In this document: piece by piece, positions 16,870 through 26,920 of the stretch | Layout: every line of letters starts with the position of its first letter | How positions within the stretch are numbered: the stretch's first letter is position 1 | Origin: Teretinema sp942493045 | Lineage (GTDB): Bacteria > Spirochaetota > Spirochaetia > Treponematales > Treponemataceae | Assembly: GCA_942493045.1 (NCBI GenBank) | Contig: OW818665.1 | Location: 1,612,001-1,676,000, forward strand | Direction of reading: 5' to 3' | DNA length: 64,000 bases | Made by a program: the position numbers and the translations under genes | The notes under the pieces: generated by a model | Told to the model about the DNA's origin: nothing | Seen by the model: only the letters and a program-made list of their open reading frames with translations | The model's database searches: none

Positions 16870-19635
16870 ATGCCACCAAAACAAACTTCCAAACCAGAAG
16901 CTGATATCAGACTGCTGGGCCTCGCCCTGGGAAAAGCCGGACTGGGTTTACTTTCGTTCAATGCCGGAACCGCGCAGTTCGACGCCAACGCCCTCTGGTA
17001 CACAATGACCGGAACCAAGCCGGGAGAGGATTTACAGGCTTTACTGAACAGGATCCCGGACAACGCTCAGCGGGACGCGCTGACGGCCTTGCTGAACAGG
17101 AAAGCAGATGACAGCTGCGCCTTTACCCTGGAACACCCCCAGACAGGAAAGCGTTCCCTGGTACTAACCAATCTGTTGGATGATCGGATATCCGGCAGTG
17201 AAAGCCCGCAGATTTTCAACGGAATGCTTCAAGACCTCACCGAACAAACCGCGATTTCGCAAAGACTGATGCGGCGCGTCAGTTTTCAGGAAGAAATCTT
17301 GAGTATCCTGCCGATGGGCATGGTACTGCTCAATAGGGATACCAGAAAAATCGAATATGCCAATGCGGCTTTTCTGGGGCTTTACGGCTCTGAGCTCAAC
17401 GCCATTATGGGAAAGTCCTGTCATTCTTTTTTGTGCACCGCGAACCCCGGCTCCTGCCCGGTCTGCGATTTAGGCCGGACAATCCGCAATCACGAAGAAT
17501 GGATTTTCCGCCCCGACGGTTCGCTGGTCCCGGTACTGAAATCTGTCATCCCTTTTGAGCTTGACGGCGAGCGCAAAATTCTGGAGTGTTTTCTGGATAT
17601 CTCCGACCGCAAGCAGACCGAGTTTGCCCTGCACGCCGCCACAGAACAACTGCGCCTGGCTACCCGCGCCGGCGGAATCGGCATCTGGGAGCGCGATATC
17701 GCTTCCGGCATGGAAATCTGGGATGACCAGATGTACAGACTGTACCAACTCAACCGTGAAGAATATCCTGATGGGAACACCGCCCGGAATATCCGCATTC
17801 ATCCCCAGGACAAAGCCGAACAGGAGCGAGCCATTCAGGCGGTGATTGACACGCGCTCCGATTATAATTCTGAATTCCGGATTATCTGGCCGGACGGCAG
17901 CGTGCATAATATCATGGCGCTCGCCAGCATCCAGTATGATTCCGACGGCTTGCCGCAGCGTCTGATCGGCACAAATCAGGATATTACAGGGCAGAAGATT
18001 GTCGAAGAAGAACTGGTCGCTTCGAACAGGTTTCTGGAACTGTCGCGCATTCGGGCTAACGAACTACTGATGCAGGCTGAGGCCGCCAATGTCGCCAAGG
18101 GCAGCTTCCTGGCAACGATCAGCCACGAAATCCGCACGCCGATGAACGGCATCATCGGTATGTCCGAATTGCTGCTGGATACTGAACTGGACGAAAATCA
18201 GCATACCTACGCCGAGTTACTGCGCTCCAGCGGCAAGTCGCTGCTCGCGATACTGAATGATCTGCTCGATTTCTCCAAACTGGAAGCCCGAAAAGTCGAA
18301 CTGGAAAACATCTCCTTCTCGCTCTCCGATCTGATCACTGATATTCTCGCTCTTTTTTCACCGCAGGTCCGGGAAAAAAAGATTTCCCTGGAACAGCGCG
18401 TCGAGCCGGCTACCCCGCTTCAACTTTCCGGAGACGCCAATCGGCTCCGCCAGATCTTGATTAATCTACTCAGCAACGCGGTCAAGTTTACAACAGAGGG
18501 TTCCATCACGGTCGCGGTTGGCCCCGAGCCGTCCATTACCGGAAAGACCGTACTGCGCTTCTCGGTAATCGACACCGGTATCGGCATTCCACAAGAAAAG
18601 CAAAAAAACCTGTTCACCCCCTTTTCGCAACTGGACAGTTCTACCACCCGCAAATACGGCGGCACCGGTTTGGGGCTGGCCATCTCACGGCAGATCATTC
18701 ACCTGATGGGCGGAGAAGTCGGGGTAATCAGCGAACCGCAACGCGGGACAACCTTTTGGTTCACCATCCCCTTTACCTCGTTGCCCGTTCCGGCTGACGG
18801 CGTAAGCCCGGCCGAACCTGCCGGAAACGAACAGATTCAGAGTTGCGCCCTGACCATAAAGGCCAAACCGATTTACGCGCTGGTAGCCGAGGACAATCTT
18901 ACCAATCAACTGATCGCGGTTAAATTTCTGGAACGACTGGGTTGCAGGGTCGACGCGGCGGCTGATGGTCAGGAAGCCCTCAACGCCTGGGAAAAAAACG
19001 GCTATGACATTATTTTTATGGACTGTCAAATGTCGGGCATGGATGGTTTTGCCGCCACCAGCGGTATCCGGGAAATCGAGACCCGGCGCCGAAATGGTCA
19101 GCATGTGCCGATTGTCGCACTGACCGCCCATGCCCTCAGCGGTGACCGCGAAATCTGCCTGACCGCCGGCATGGACGACTATCTGAGTAAACCGCTGGAA
19201 ATGGAAAAGCTGTGCGCGCTGCTACGGCGCTGGTTCCCGGGGACAGAGGCCGGGCTCCCAAAGGATTCACAGATTGATCAGGACCTGGAGGGAGAACTGT
19301 TTGACCAGGCCGCCTTCGAGAAGCGCACCATGAACGATGACGCACTGGCAAAAATGGTTATCTCCGCCTACTTAACGGACATTCCTGAGCAGATCGATAA
19401 GCTGCAAAAATCTTTGGACGCCGCGGACTTTAAGGGTTTCGGCAACAGCGCGCACCGCATTAAGGGAGCTTCGGCAAACTTAAGCGCCATGCAGATGATG
19501 CGCGCCGCCCAGATTCTGGAAGCAGCGGCCCGTAAAGAGGACAGGGCCACCATCGCCGAAACCTTTCCCGAACTAAAAAGCAGTTTTCACTCCATCAGCG
19601 AACACTTGCGGATTTATCTGCAGGGAAAACAATAA
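16870..19635 (+). CDS. Hybrid histidine kinase (PAS-PAS-HisKA-HATPase-REC-Hpt)
   Basis: 921 residues, no membrane segment, so cytosolic. Domain order: uncharacterised sensor ~1-140; PAS ~145-250 (EILSILPMGMVLLNRDTRKIEYANAAF, including CxxxCxxC-like cysteines CTANPGSCPVC); a second PAS/PAC ~255-375; HisKA with phospho-His419 (ISHEIRTPMNGIIG); HATPase with N, DTGIGIP and GTGLGLAIS boxes; REC with Asp718 (IIFMDCQMSGMDG) and Lys in YLSKPL; Hpt with His862 (AHRIKGASANLSA). This is a full phosphorelay on one chain, able to pass phosphate to the small response regulator upstream. The cysteines in the first PAS could bind a metal or respond to redox. Start ATG follows a weak GGAAG. Confidence 0.93.
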   Translation: MPPKQTSKPEADIRLLGLALGKAGLGLLSFNAGTAQFDANALWYTMTGTKPGEDLQALLNRIPDNAQRDALTALLNRKADDSCAFTLEHPQTGKRSLVLTNLLDDRISGSESPQIFNGMLQDLTEQTAISQRLMRRVSFQEEILSILPMGMVLLNRDTRKIEYANAAFLGLYGSELNAIMGKSCHSFLCTANPGSCPVCDLGRTIRNHEEWIFRPDGSLVPVLKSVIPFELDGERKILECFLDISDRKQTEFALHAATEQLRLATRAGGIGIWERDIASGMEIWDDQMYRLYQLNREEYPDGNTARNIRIHPQDKAEQERAIQAVIDTRSDYNSEFRIIWPDGSVHNIMALASIQYDSDGLPQRLIGTNQDITGQKIVEEELVASNRFLELSRIRANELLMQAEAANVAKGSFLATISHEIRTPMNGIIGMSELLLDTELDENQHTYAELLRSSGKSLLAILNDLLDFSKLEARKVELENISFSLSDLITDILALFSPQVREKKISLEQRVEPATPLQLSGDANRLRQILINLLSNAVKFTTEGSITVAVGPEPSITGKTVLRFSVIDTGIGIPQEKQKNLFTPFSQLDSSTTRKYGGTGLGLAISRQIIHLMGGEVGVISEPQRGTTFWFTIPFTSLPVPADGVSPAEPAGNEQIQSCALTIKAKPIYALVAEDNLTNQLIAVKFLERLGCRVDAAADGQEALNAWEKNGYDIIFMDCQMSGMDGFAATSGIREIETRRRNGQHVPIVALTAHALSGDREICLTAGMDDYLSKPLEMEKLCALLRRWFPGTEAGLPKDSQIDQDLEGELFDQAAFEKRTMNDDALAKMVISAYLTDIPEQIDKLQKSLDAADFKGFGNSAHRIKGASANLSAMQMMRAAQILEAAARKEDRATIAETFPELKSSFHSISEHLRIYLQGKQ

Positions 19636-19709
19636 AAAAGTATCAGAAAATTTGCATTCCCCGGCTGAGTATATACACTTAACAATACCGTAGGGAGAAA
19701 AAAACACCG

Positions 19710-22082
19710 ATGCCAAAAAAAATTGATGAAGAAACGAGAGAGATTCTCGTTTCTTTTGTTTCAGAGGCTTATGAGCGGCTCGATGACTCCGAAGCGCAGC
19801 TCTCGAAACTCTCGGATGGCGACAACACCTTAATTTTTAATTCTGTCTTCAGGTTATTTCACTCTGTAAAGGGGTCTGCCGGTTATCTGGAACTGAACCA
19901 TATCAAGACACTTACCCACGAAGCTGAAACCCTGCTGGACGTCTTTCTGAAAGAGAAAATCGCGGTCACACCTGAAGCTCTGGACGCGGTATATGACACG
20001 ATCGATGAACTGCGCGTCCTGATAAAACTCGTTGAATCCGAATATACCGACGAGCAGGGCGCGGACCGGGCCCAAAAGCAAACCCTGGTTTTGCGTAAGA
20101 CCATTGCTACCCTGCGCGGCTGTGACATTCCGGAAGAAAAACAGACCCCGGCGCCGGAACCGAACCTGAAGCAGGCCGATCCGCCCCCGATTATTCCCGA
20201 ACCACCCCGGCCGGAGTCGGACAAAATTACCATTGACCTTCCTCCCCCGCCCGCGACTGACGAAACCGAACCTTCAATAATCAATGAAATCTTTATCTCG
20301 ACTCTGGTATCCCGCGACATGGTGCAGCGGTTCCTCGGCGAATGCGCCGACCTGGTGGACCGCACCGAAAAAACAGCCCTGTCCCTGGATCCCAAAAGCT
20401 CGCCGACGGAAGCCGTTCACGATATGTTCCGGGCCATTCACACCATCAAGGGTAACTCCGGTTTCTTCGGCTATGCCTACCTGGAAAGCGTCTGCATGCA
20501 GTTCGAGTCACTTCTTGATTCGGCGCGCAAGACCGCCGCTCCGCTGGGCGAAGCCTTCACCAACACGGTGATGCACCGCATCGATCACATCCGCTCCGCG
20601 CTGCGGACGGTTATCATCCATGAGCAGGACGAAGAGGCCCCAGCGGCTTCTGAACCGCAGGAGAAGGAAGCAGCCGCCCAGATCAGCGTGAACCAACCGG
20701 TTCAGAACAACCCCTACAAACCGTTGGGCGAGATTCTGGTGGACATGGGCGCCGTGCAGGATGAGACTGTGCAGGCCGCGCTGAGCGAGCAGGAACGCCC
20801 GTTAGGCGAAATTCTGCTGCAAAAAGGCATAGTCAATAAAAGTCAAATTGATGAAGCCCTTAAAATCCAGAAAGCCCAGAACCCGGCCGCGGAAGCCGAT
20901 GCCTCAAAAGATATCGTGCGTAAGGAAATCCGCGTCGACACCGCCAAGCTGGATAAGCTCTTCGAACTGGTCGGCGAACTGATTACCGCCGAGTCTATGG
21001 TCATCAACAATCCCGATATTCTGGGACTGAAGCTGGACAGTTTTACCAAGGCCTTCGGAAGCCTGAACAAGATCAGCCGCGAAATCCAGGAAACCACGAT
21101 GATGATCCGGATGATACCGCTGGACGGCCTGTTCCAGAAAATGACGCGCCTGGTGCGCGACCTGTCCCGCAAGTTTGACCGGCCGGTTAATTTCCAGGTC
21201 TCGGGACAGGACACCGAAATGGATAAAAACGTCATCGAGCAGATTTCAGACCCCCTGGTGCATATTCTGCGCAACGCCCTGGACCACGGCATCGAAAGCC
21301 GCGAAAGACGGCTGGCCGCCGGTAAGGCCGAGAACGGCTCGGTGCATCTGGATGCCCGCTACGAAGGCTCGGAGATCTGGATCAGCGTAAAAGACGACGG
21401 CGCCGGACTGAACCGCGCTAAAATAATCGCCAAAGCCCAGAGCCGCGGCCTCTTGAAAGCCGACCCGGAAACCATGAGCGACAAAGATGTCTGGGCCTTT
21501 ATCTTCGAGCCCGGGTTTTCCACCGCCGAGGTTGTTTCCGAAGTTTCCGGCCGCGGGGTCGGACTGGACGTGGTCAAGAAAAACCTGGAGCGCATCCGCG
21601 GCCGCATCGACATAAAATCCGTACCCGGCGAAGGCACTGAATTCATTCTGGCGATTCCGCTGACCATGGCCATCATCGACGGCATCACCGTGCGCGCCGG
21701 GAAAAACCGCTACTCGCTGCCGCTGAACGACATTATCGAATTTTTCAAGGTTGTTCCCGCCCAGATCTCGCACACCGAACGGGGCGAGGAAACGGTCAAT
21801 ATACGCACTGAGTTCATTCCGCTGATCAAGTTCTGCGAAGTATTTAAAATTCCGGACGCGGTCAGCGATCCCTGCGAGGGCATCGTGATTATCGTGCAGA
21901 ACAACGGGCGCAAGGCCGCCCTGCTGATCGACGAGGTCATCGGCAATCAGCAGATCGTGGTCAAGTCGCTTTCGGAATATCTCGGAAAGGTGGAAGGGAT
22001 TTCGGGCTGCAGCATCCTCGGGGATGGCGGTGTCAGCTTTATTATCGATACCGGAAAATTATTGTCGATGCGTCTCGAGTAA
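19710..22082 (+). CDS. cheA: Chemotaxis kinase CheA with two Hpt domains
   Basis: 790 residues. Central kinase of a chemosensory array. Two phosphotransfer domains are present: Hpt1 with His51 (FHSVKGSAGYLE) and Hpt2 with His244 (AIHTIKGNSGFFGYAYLE). Between them lies a proline-rich linker. Next come two similar ~25-residue segments (KPLGEILVDMGAVQDETVQ and RPLGEILLQKGIVNKSQID) of a kind seen in some CheA linkers and type II secretion ATPases. Then dimerisation, HATPase (LRNALDHGIESRERR, VKDDGAGLN, GRGVGLDVV) and a C-terminal CheW-like domain. It opens a colinear run of ten signalling genes. The extra Hpt suggests two phosphoryl outputs, for example two of the CheY proteins nearby. Confidence 0.95.
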   Translation: MPKKIDEETREILVSFVSEAYERLDDSEAQLSKLSDGDNTLIFNSVFRLFHSVKGSAGYLELNHIKTLTHEAETLLDVFLKEKIAVTPEALDAVYDTIDELRVLIKLVESEYTDEQGADRAQKQTLVLRKTIATLRGCDIPEEKQTPAPEPNLKQADPPPIIPEPPRPESDKITIDLPPPPATDETEPSIINEIFISTLVSRDMVQRFLGECADLVDRTEKTALSLDPKSSPTEAVHDMFRAIHTIKGNSGFFGYAYLESVCMQFESLLDSARKTAAPLGEAFTNTVMHRIDHIRSALRTVIIHEQDEEAPAASEPQEKEAAAQISVNQPVQNNPYKPLGEILVDMGAVQDETVQAALSEQERPLGEILLQKGIVNKSQIDEALKIQKAQNPAAEADASKDIVRKEIRVDTAKLDKLFELVGELITAESMVINNPDILGLKLDSFTKAFGSLNKISREIQETTMMIRMIPLDGLFQKMTRLVRDLSRKFDRPVNFQVSGQDTEMDKNVIEQISDPLVHILRNALDHGIESRERRLAAGKAENGSVHLDARYEGSEIWISVKDDGAGLNRAKIIAKAQSRGLLKADPETMSDKDVWAFIFEPGFSTAEVVSEVSGRGVGLDVVKKNLERIRGRIDIKSVPGEGTEFILAIPLTMAIIDGITVRAGKNRYSLPLNDIIEFFKVVPAQISHTERGEETVNIRTEFIPLIKFCEVFKIPDAVSDPCEGIVIIVQNNGRKAALLIDEVIGNQQIVVKSLSEYLGKVEGISGCSILGDGGVSFIIDTGKLLSMRLE

Positions 22083-22138
22083 CCCGTAGCCGGTTACTAC
22101 TATTGTTACGGGAAAAAGAGAATTCAGGAGGAAATGTC

Positions 22139-24730
22139 ATGTTGAAAAATCTGAAGGTTGGAGTGCGTCTCGCTCTCGGTTTTGTGCTGATGATCATTAT
22201 GCTGGTGGTCATCGCTGCTCTGTCGATGGTAAGGCTGCAAAATTTGCAGTCTTCAATACATGTGCTGGTTGAAGACCGCTATGCCAAGGTTATCCAGGTT
22301 AATGATGCCATTGATCAGGTTAACATCATCGCCCGGGCCCTGCGCAATATGATACTTTGGGGTGGAAACCTGCAGGAAGTCGCTGCCGAAGAGAAGCGCA
22401 TTCTTGAATCACGCGCAACAGCCACAGAAATCATTGACCACTTGACCGCGGCCATTACCAGTGATGAAGGCAAACGCCGATTAGCAGTACTGAATGCGGC
22501 TCGTCAATTATACATCACGGAACAAAATAAAATCATTGACTTAGCAAAGATCGGTCAAGCTGAAACTGATGCCCAGGCCACCGCGCTGCTGCTCGGAAAC
22601 TACCGAGACCTGCAAACTGCCTATATTGCCACCTGGGAGTCTCTCAAAGAATTTCAAACCGGTCTGGCCGAAGCCGACGCTAAGGCGGCCGAGATTTTGA
22701 CTGATAACGCCATCATGATCATCATGGTCATGAGTATTTCAGCCGTTTTACTGGCGATCCTTTTCGCCATCCTGATTACCCGCTCCATCGTCAATCCGCT
22801 GTCGCTGTGCATCAAAGCCGCCGACAAGCTGGCCAAGGGCGATACGGCCCTGGAATTTGATACCTCCGGAAGCGATGAACTGGCCGCCCTGCAGCGGGCT
22901 ATGAAGACCATGACCGACGCTATCAAGTCCATGGTCAGCGACGCGGCCATGCTGGTTACCGCGGCCGTGGAAGGCCGTCTGAAAACCCGCGCCGACGAGA
23001 CCAAACACTCCGGCGACTTCCGCAACATCGTCCGCGGCGTCAACGAAACACTCGACGCCGTTATCGGTCCGCTGAATGTCACTGCGCGGTATGTAGACGA
23101 TATCAGCAAGGGCGTGATACCGCCGATTATTACCGATAACTACAACGGCGATTTCAATCTCATCAAAAACAACTTGAATGCTGTTGTTAAAATGATGAGT
23201 GAACTGCTGTCCGAAACCGATATCATAATTAACGGCGCCGCCGACGGCGAGCTCGACAAACGGGCGAACGCGGATAAGTTCCTCGGAGGATGGAATAAAC
23301 TGGTCGTTGGAATAAATGAAACGATCACCAATATCGTTAATCCTTTGATGGTTACAGCCGACTATGTTGACAAAATATCAAAAGGCGCGATTCCCGAAGA
23401 AATCACCACAATTTACAAGGGACAGTATAACATCATCAAGACAAACCTCAATGCCTGTATCCGGGCAGTCGGGGCTCTGGTAGCCGATGCCAACATGCTC
23501 TCCGACGCCGCGGTAGCCGGCGCCTTGCAAACCCGCGCCGACGCCACCAAACATTCAGGCGATTACCGCAAAATTGTCGAAGGCGTCAACAAGACACTGG
23601 ACCTGGTGATCACACCGATCAACGAGACCATCGCCATTCTGAAGCGCCTGGCCGAAGGCGACATGACACTGCGCATGACCGGCGACTACAAAGGCGACTT
23701 TGATGTATTGAAGATTGCCTTGAACGATTCGCTAAACTCCATCAATGACACCCTCGGTCAGATTAACACCGCGGTGGATCAGGTTGCCGAAGGCTCCATC
23801 CAGGTCTCCCAGGCCAGCCAGGCCCTCTCCCAGGGCGCGACCGAACAGGCCTCCTCTCTGGAAGAGATCACCTCCTCCACTACCGAGATATCCAGTCAAA
23901 CCAAACAGAATACCGAGAACGCCGTCAAGGTTAACGGCCTGGCCCGTGAAGCCCAGTCCAACGCCGAAAAGGGTAACAACCAGATGAAAGAACTGGTCTC
24001 GGCCATGAGCGACATCAATACCAGCGCCGAGGAAATCAAGAAGGTCGTCAAGACGATTGACGACATCTCCTTCCAGATCAACCTGCTGGCCCTGAACGCC
24101 AATGTCGAGGCCGCCCGGGCCGGAAAGTACGGCAAGGGCTTCGCCGTTGTCGCTGAAGAAGTGCGTAACCTGGCCGTACGCAGCGCCAACTCCGTCAAGG
24201 ACACCACCTTGATGGTCGAGGGCACCATCACCAACATCCAGCGCGGCAACTCGCTGGTGGAAGGCACCGCCAAACAGCTGGACGAGATCGTCGGTGGAGC
24301 GGCCCAGGTAGCCTCGCTGGCCGAGGAAGTCGCCACGGCCGGACGCGAGCAAACCCAGGGGTTGGACCAGATAGCGCTCGGACTGAACCAGATCGATCAG
24401 GTCACCCAGAGTAATACCGCCAGCGCCGAAGAAAGCGCCTCGGCTTCCGAAGAGCTGTCATCCCAGGCTCAGCAGGTCAAGGCCATGCTCTCCCGCTTCA
24501 AGCTGAAGGCCAGTGAGAACAAGCTGAATAGCTCAGAGGTTATAGCTATGCTGCGCGCCGAACTGGCTCACCGCGACGGTGCCGCGCACCGGCAAAGCGC
24601 GCCTTTACCGGCCGCTGGAACCGCCGCACCGGCAAAGAAATCAGCCGTTCCGGCAGGCCGCGCCAAGGCTACCGGCTTGAATCCGGCGGACATTATCTCG
24701 CTCGATGACAACAACTTCGGTAAGTTTTAA
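22139..24730 (+). CDS. Methyl-accepting chemotaxis protein with tandem HAMP-like modules
   Basis: 863 residues. Transmembrane helix 1 at ~10-32, a four-helix-type periplasmic sensor (~33-195), helix 2 (IIMVMSISAVLLAILFAIL), then HAMP. After that the chain carries several similar modules of about 90 residues, each with AAxxGxLxxRAD and GDFxxIVxGVNxTLDxVIxPL-like text, probably a poly-HAMP stack, ending with the canonical signalling tip (INLLALNANVEAARAGKYG). The C-terminal 40 residues form a flexible linker ending in NFGKF, which fits the aromatic-x-x-aromatic pentapeptide pattern that tethers CheR/CheB. A second upstream ATG is in frame, but the ATG at 22139 has AGGAGG 7 bases before it. It senses an extracytoplasmic signal and controls the CheA encoded next to it. 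Confidence 0.93.
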   Translation: MLKNLKVGVRLALGFVLMIIMLVVIAALSMVRLQNLQSSIHVLVEDRYAKVIQVNDAIDQVNIIARALRNMILWGGNLQEVAAEEKRILESRATATEIIDHLTAAITSDEGKRRLAVLNAARQLYITEQNKIIDLAKIGQAETDAQATALLLGNYRDLQTAYIATWESLKEFQTGLAEADAKAAEILTDNAIMIIMVMSISAVLLAILFAILITRSIVNPLSLCIKAADKLAKGDTALEFDTSGSDELAALQRAMKTMTDAIKSMVSDAAMLVTAAVEGRLKTRADETKHSGDFRNIVRGVNETLDAVIGPLNVTARYVDDISKGVIPPIITDNYNGDFNLIKNNLNAVVKMMSELLSETDIIINGAADGELDKRANADKFLGGWNKLVVGINETITNIVNPLMVTADYVDKISKGAIPEEITTIYKGQYNIIKTNLNACIRAVGALVADANMLSDAAVAGALQTRADATKHSGDYRKIVEGVNKTLDLVITPINETIAILKRLAEGDMTLRMTGDYKGDFDVLKIALNDSLNSINDTLGQINTAVDQVAEGSIQVSQASQALSQGATEQASSLEEITSSTTEISSQTKQNTENAVKVNGLAREAQSNAEKGNNQMKELVSAMSDINTSAEEIKKVVKTIDDISFQINLLALNANVEAARAGKYGKGFAVVAEEVRNLAVRSANSVKDTTLMVEGTITNIQRGNSLVEGTAKQLDEIVGGAAQVASLAEEVATAGREQTQGLDQIALGLNQIDQVTQSNTASAEESASASEELSSQAQQVKAMLSRFKLKASENKLNSSEVIAMLRAELAHRDGAAHRQSAPLPAAGTAAPAKKSAVPAGRAKATGLNPADIISLDDNNFGKF

Positions 24731-24744
24731 CCAGGGAGGGACCT

Positions 24745-25263
24745 ATGGCAGAGAACAGAAAATATGACAGCCAGGATGACCTGCTTGGTGACGACGAAGA
24801 CAATGAGGATACCCAGGCCAACAAGTACCTTTTTTTCCGGATCGGAAAAGAATCCTACGGCATCGGCATCCGCTACGTTATCGAGATAATCGAGCTGCAG
24901 AATATCTCGGCCGTGCCGGATATGCCGGCCTATGTTAAGGGCGTCATCAACCTGCGTGGCAAGGTCATTCCGATAGTGGACCTGCGGCTGCGTTTTGATA
25001 TGGAAGAGCGGCAATACGACGACCGCACCTGTATCATTGTCACCGAGGTAGACAACGTACTGGTCGGCTGTCTGGTCGACACAGTGGAAGAAGTAATGGA
25101 GATTCCGGAAAAAAACATTGAGCCGCCGCCGAAATTTAAAACGGTGTCCGGCAAGGATCAGTATATCTCCGGAATGGGCAAGGTCGGCGAAGCCATCAAG
25201 ATTTTGATCGACGTTGAAAAGATAGTGCGCGATGAAAACCTGACCGCGGCTGTCACAGCATGA
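24745..25263 (+). CDS. cheW: CheW coupling protein
   Basis: 172 residues. CheW adaptor that links receptor tips to the P5 domain of CheA. Typical text: YLFFRIGKESYGIGIRYVIEII, VPDMPAYVKGVINLRGKVIPIVDLR, and near the end YISGMGKVGEAIKILIDVEKI. An acidic N-terminal extension of ~25 residues (QDDLLGDDEDNEDTQ) precedes the fold. AGGGAGGG stands 4-5 bases before the ATG. Lies between receptor and cheR in one transcription unit. Confidence 0.96.
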   Translation: MAENRKYDSQDDLLGDDEDNEDTQANKYLFFRIGKESYGIGIRYVIEIIELQNISAVPDMPAYVKGVINLRGKVIPIVDLRLRFDMEERQYDDRTCIIVTEVDNVLVGCLVDTVEEVMEIPEKNIEPPPKFKTVSGKDQYISGMGKVGEAIKILIDVEKIVRDENLTAAVTA

Positions 25264-25276
25264 TGAAACGCTCCTG

Positions 25277-26119
25277 ATGAATGAAGACCTGATCAAGCTT
25301 TCGGATACTGAATTCAGTTTTCTAACCAAGCTGCTGTACGACCGTTTTGGTATTCACCTCAGCGACCAGAAACGCATTCTGGTCGCCGGGCGCCTTACCA
25401 AGCGCGTCAAGCAGCTTGGCTTTGCCTCGTTCAGCCCGTATATAGAGTACCTGATGGCCGACTCCTCCGGCGCCGAGCTGAGCGAGCTGATCAACCGGAT
25501 TACCACCAATCACTCTTTCTTTTTCAGGGAACGCGAGCATTTCGACTTCCTGGTAAAAACGGTGCTTCCGGGACTGGACAAGAAGATCCGCGCCGCTAAC
25601 CGCTATCCCCTGCGGATATGGAGCGCCGGTTGCGCCACCGGAGAGGAAGTGTACTCACTGGCTATGCTGCTGCGCGAACACTACGGCAGCGCGCTAGACG
25701 GCCTGGACTACGGCTTACTGGCCACCGACATTTCACTGCAAGCCCTGAAGGAAGCCGAGGGGGGCGAGTATGGCGAAGGCAAATTGCGCGAGCTGCCGGC
25801 GAATTACCGCATGAATTATTTTAAGAAAAATGGACCGGACAGTTTTGCCATCAGCGACCAGATTCGCAAGATGGTATTATTCAAAAGACTGAATCTGATG
25901 TCCGACACCTTTCCGCTGAAAGGACAATTTGACGCCGTGTTTTGCCGCAATGTCATGATATACTTTGACCAGGAATCCCGGAACAAGGTGGTTAACACTT
26001 TGTACAATTACGTGAAGCCCGGCGGCTATTTTTTTATCGGGCATTCCGAATCGCTAAAAAGAGAAACCTGTCCGTTTGACTATGTCAAACCGGCCGTATA
26101 TAAAAAAAGGGAGGAATAA
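25277..26119 (+). CDS. cheR: Chemotaxis methyltransferase CheR
   Basis: 280 residues. S-adenosylmethionine-dependent enzyme that methylates glutamates on receptors for adaptation. The N-terminal helical domain is followed by the SAM-binding part: RIWSAGCATGEEVYSLAM, then LLATDISLQAL, and the FCRNVMIYFD box. The beta-subdomain that docks on receptor pentapeptides is present in outline (RKMVLFKRLNLM region precedes FDAVFCRN). The receptor upstream ends in a pentapeptide-like tail, which fits. Gene spacing to cheW is 13 bases; the stop touches the GTG start of the ParA-like gene. Confidence 0.95.
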   Translation: MNEDLIKLSDTEFSFLTKLLYDRFGIHLSDQKRILVAGRLTKRVKQLGFASFSPYIEYLMADSSGAELSELINRITTNHSFFFREREHFDFLVKTVLPGLDKKIRAANRYPLRIWSAGCATGEEVYSLAMLLREHYGSALDGLDYGLLATDISLQALKEAEGGEYGEGKLRELPANYRMNYFKKNGPDSFAISDQIRKMVLFKRLNLMSDTFPLKGQFDAVFCRNVMIYFDQESRNKVVNTLYNYVKPGGYFFIGHSESLKRETCPFDYVKPAVYKKREE

Positions 26120-26920
26120 GTGGAGCAAACCATCCAAACCGCCGACTTCAAAGTAGTAACCGTCGCCAACCAAAAAGGCGGGGTCGGGAAAACTTCTTCC
26201 GTTATCCAGATCGCCTCCGGTCTGGCTCGACGGGGTCAAAAGGTATTGCTGATAGACGGCGACCCTCAGGGGAATTTAAGCATGTTCTTCGGTTCAGAAT
26301 CTCCAAAAGATTTCGGCGACCTTTTGGTAACATTGCAAACCGAACGCGAAATCCCGGTCAAAGATTATATCCACCGCAAGGTGCGTCGCAACCTGGACCT
26401 CATCCCGATTCGCAACCGCAAAATGCGCATGGATATACAGGACACAGCGGTTATCAAGGCCTACCAACCCTTCGCCGCCTTCATCAATTCCATCAAACGA
26501 CATTATGACTGGATACTGATTGATTCTTCTCCGTCAAACAGCCCCCTGGAACGATTGCTGATCAGCTCCAGCGACGCCGTGATTATCCCGCTCGAGTTTC
26601 AGCTTTTCTCGGTCGCCGGTCTGGAGTCAATTCTGGAAGAAGTACGCTCCTGCAGCGAAGAGACCGGACGCGAAATAAAAGTGCACTCCCTGATGTTCAC
26701 CAAGGCCGAAAATAAACTGAACCGGGTCACCACCTACCGCGAGGTTTTTTCCTCGTTCCATATACCGATTTTTGAAGTATGCAAATCGGAATATATGACC
26801 CGTTCTCTGGAGAAATCGCGTACAATATGGGAGTGCGGACCGGCCAGTTACGCCGCCCGCGACTATGAAAGAATTATCGAAAAAGGATTTTTAAACCGCA
26901 ATGAGCAACAGGAAGTTTAA
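26120..26920 (+). CDS. ParA/Soj-family ATPase in chemosensory operon
   Basis: 266 residues. Deviant Walker A NQKGGVGKTSSV with both Lys, Walker A' LIDGDPQGNLS, and Walker B-like DWILIDSSPS. Full-length chromosomal-ParA-like core without an N-terminal helix-turn-helix. In Vibrio (ParC) and Rhodobacter (PpfA) such ATPases are coded in chemotaxis operons and place the arrays at poles or mid-cell. The same role is a reasonable inference here because the gene sits between cheR and cheB and starts on the base after the cheR stop. GTG start with AGGGAGG 6 bases upstream. It overlaps the next gene by 20 bases. Confidence 0.9.
   Translation: MEQTIQTADFKVVTVANQKGGVGKTSSVIQIASGLARRGQKVLLIDGDPQGNLSMFFGSESPKDFGDLLVTLQTEREIPVKDYIHRKVRRNLDLIPIRNRKMRMDIQDTAVIKAYQPFAAFINSIKRHYDWILIDSSPSNSPLERLLISSSDAVIIPLEFQLFSVAGLESILEEVRSCSEETGREIKVHSLMFTKAENKLNRVTTYREVFSSFHIPIFEVCKSEYMTRSLEKSRTIWECGPASYAARDYERIIEKGFLNRNEQQEV

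Noticed and set aside
19636..19709. Sigma-28 promoter before cheA
   Set aside because: I looked for TAAA and GCCGATAA with proper spacing and did not find them.
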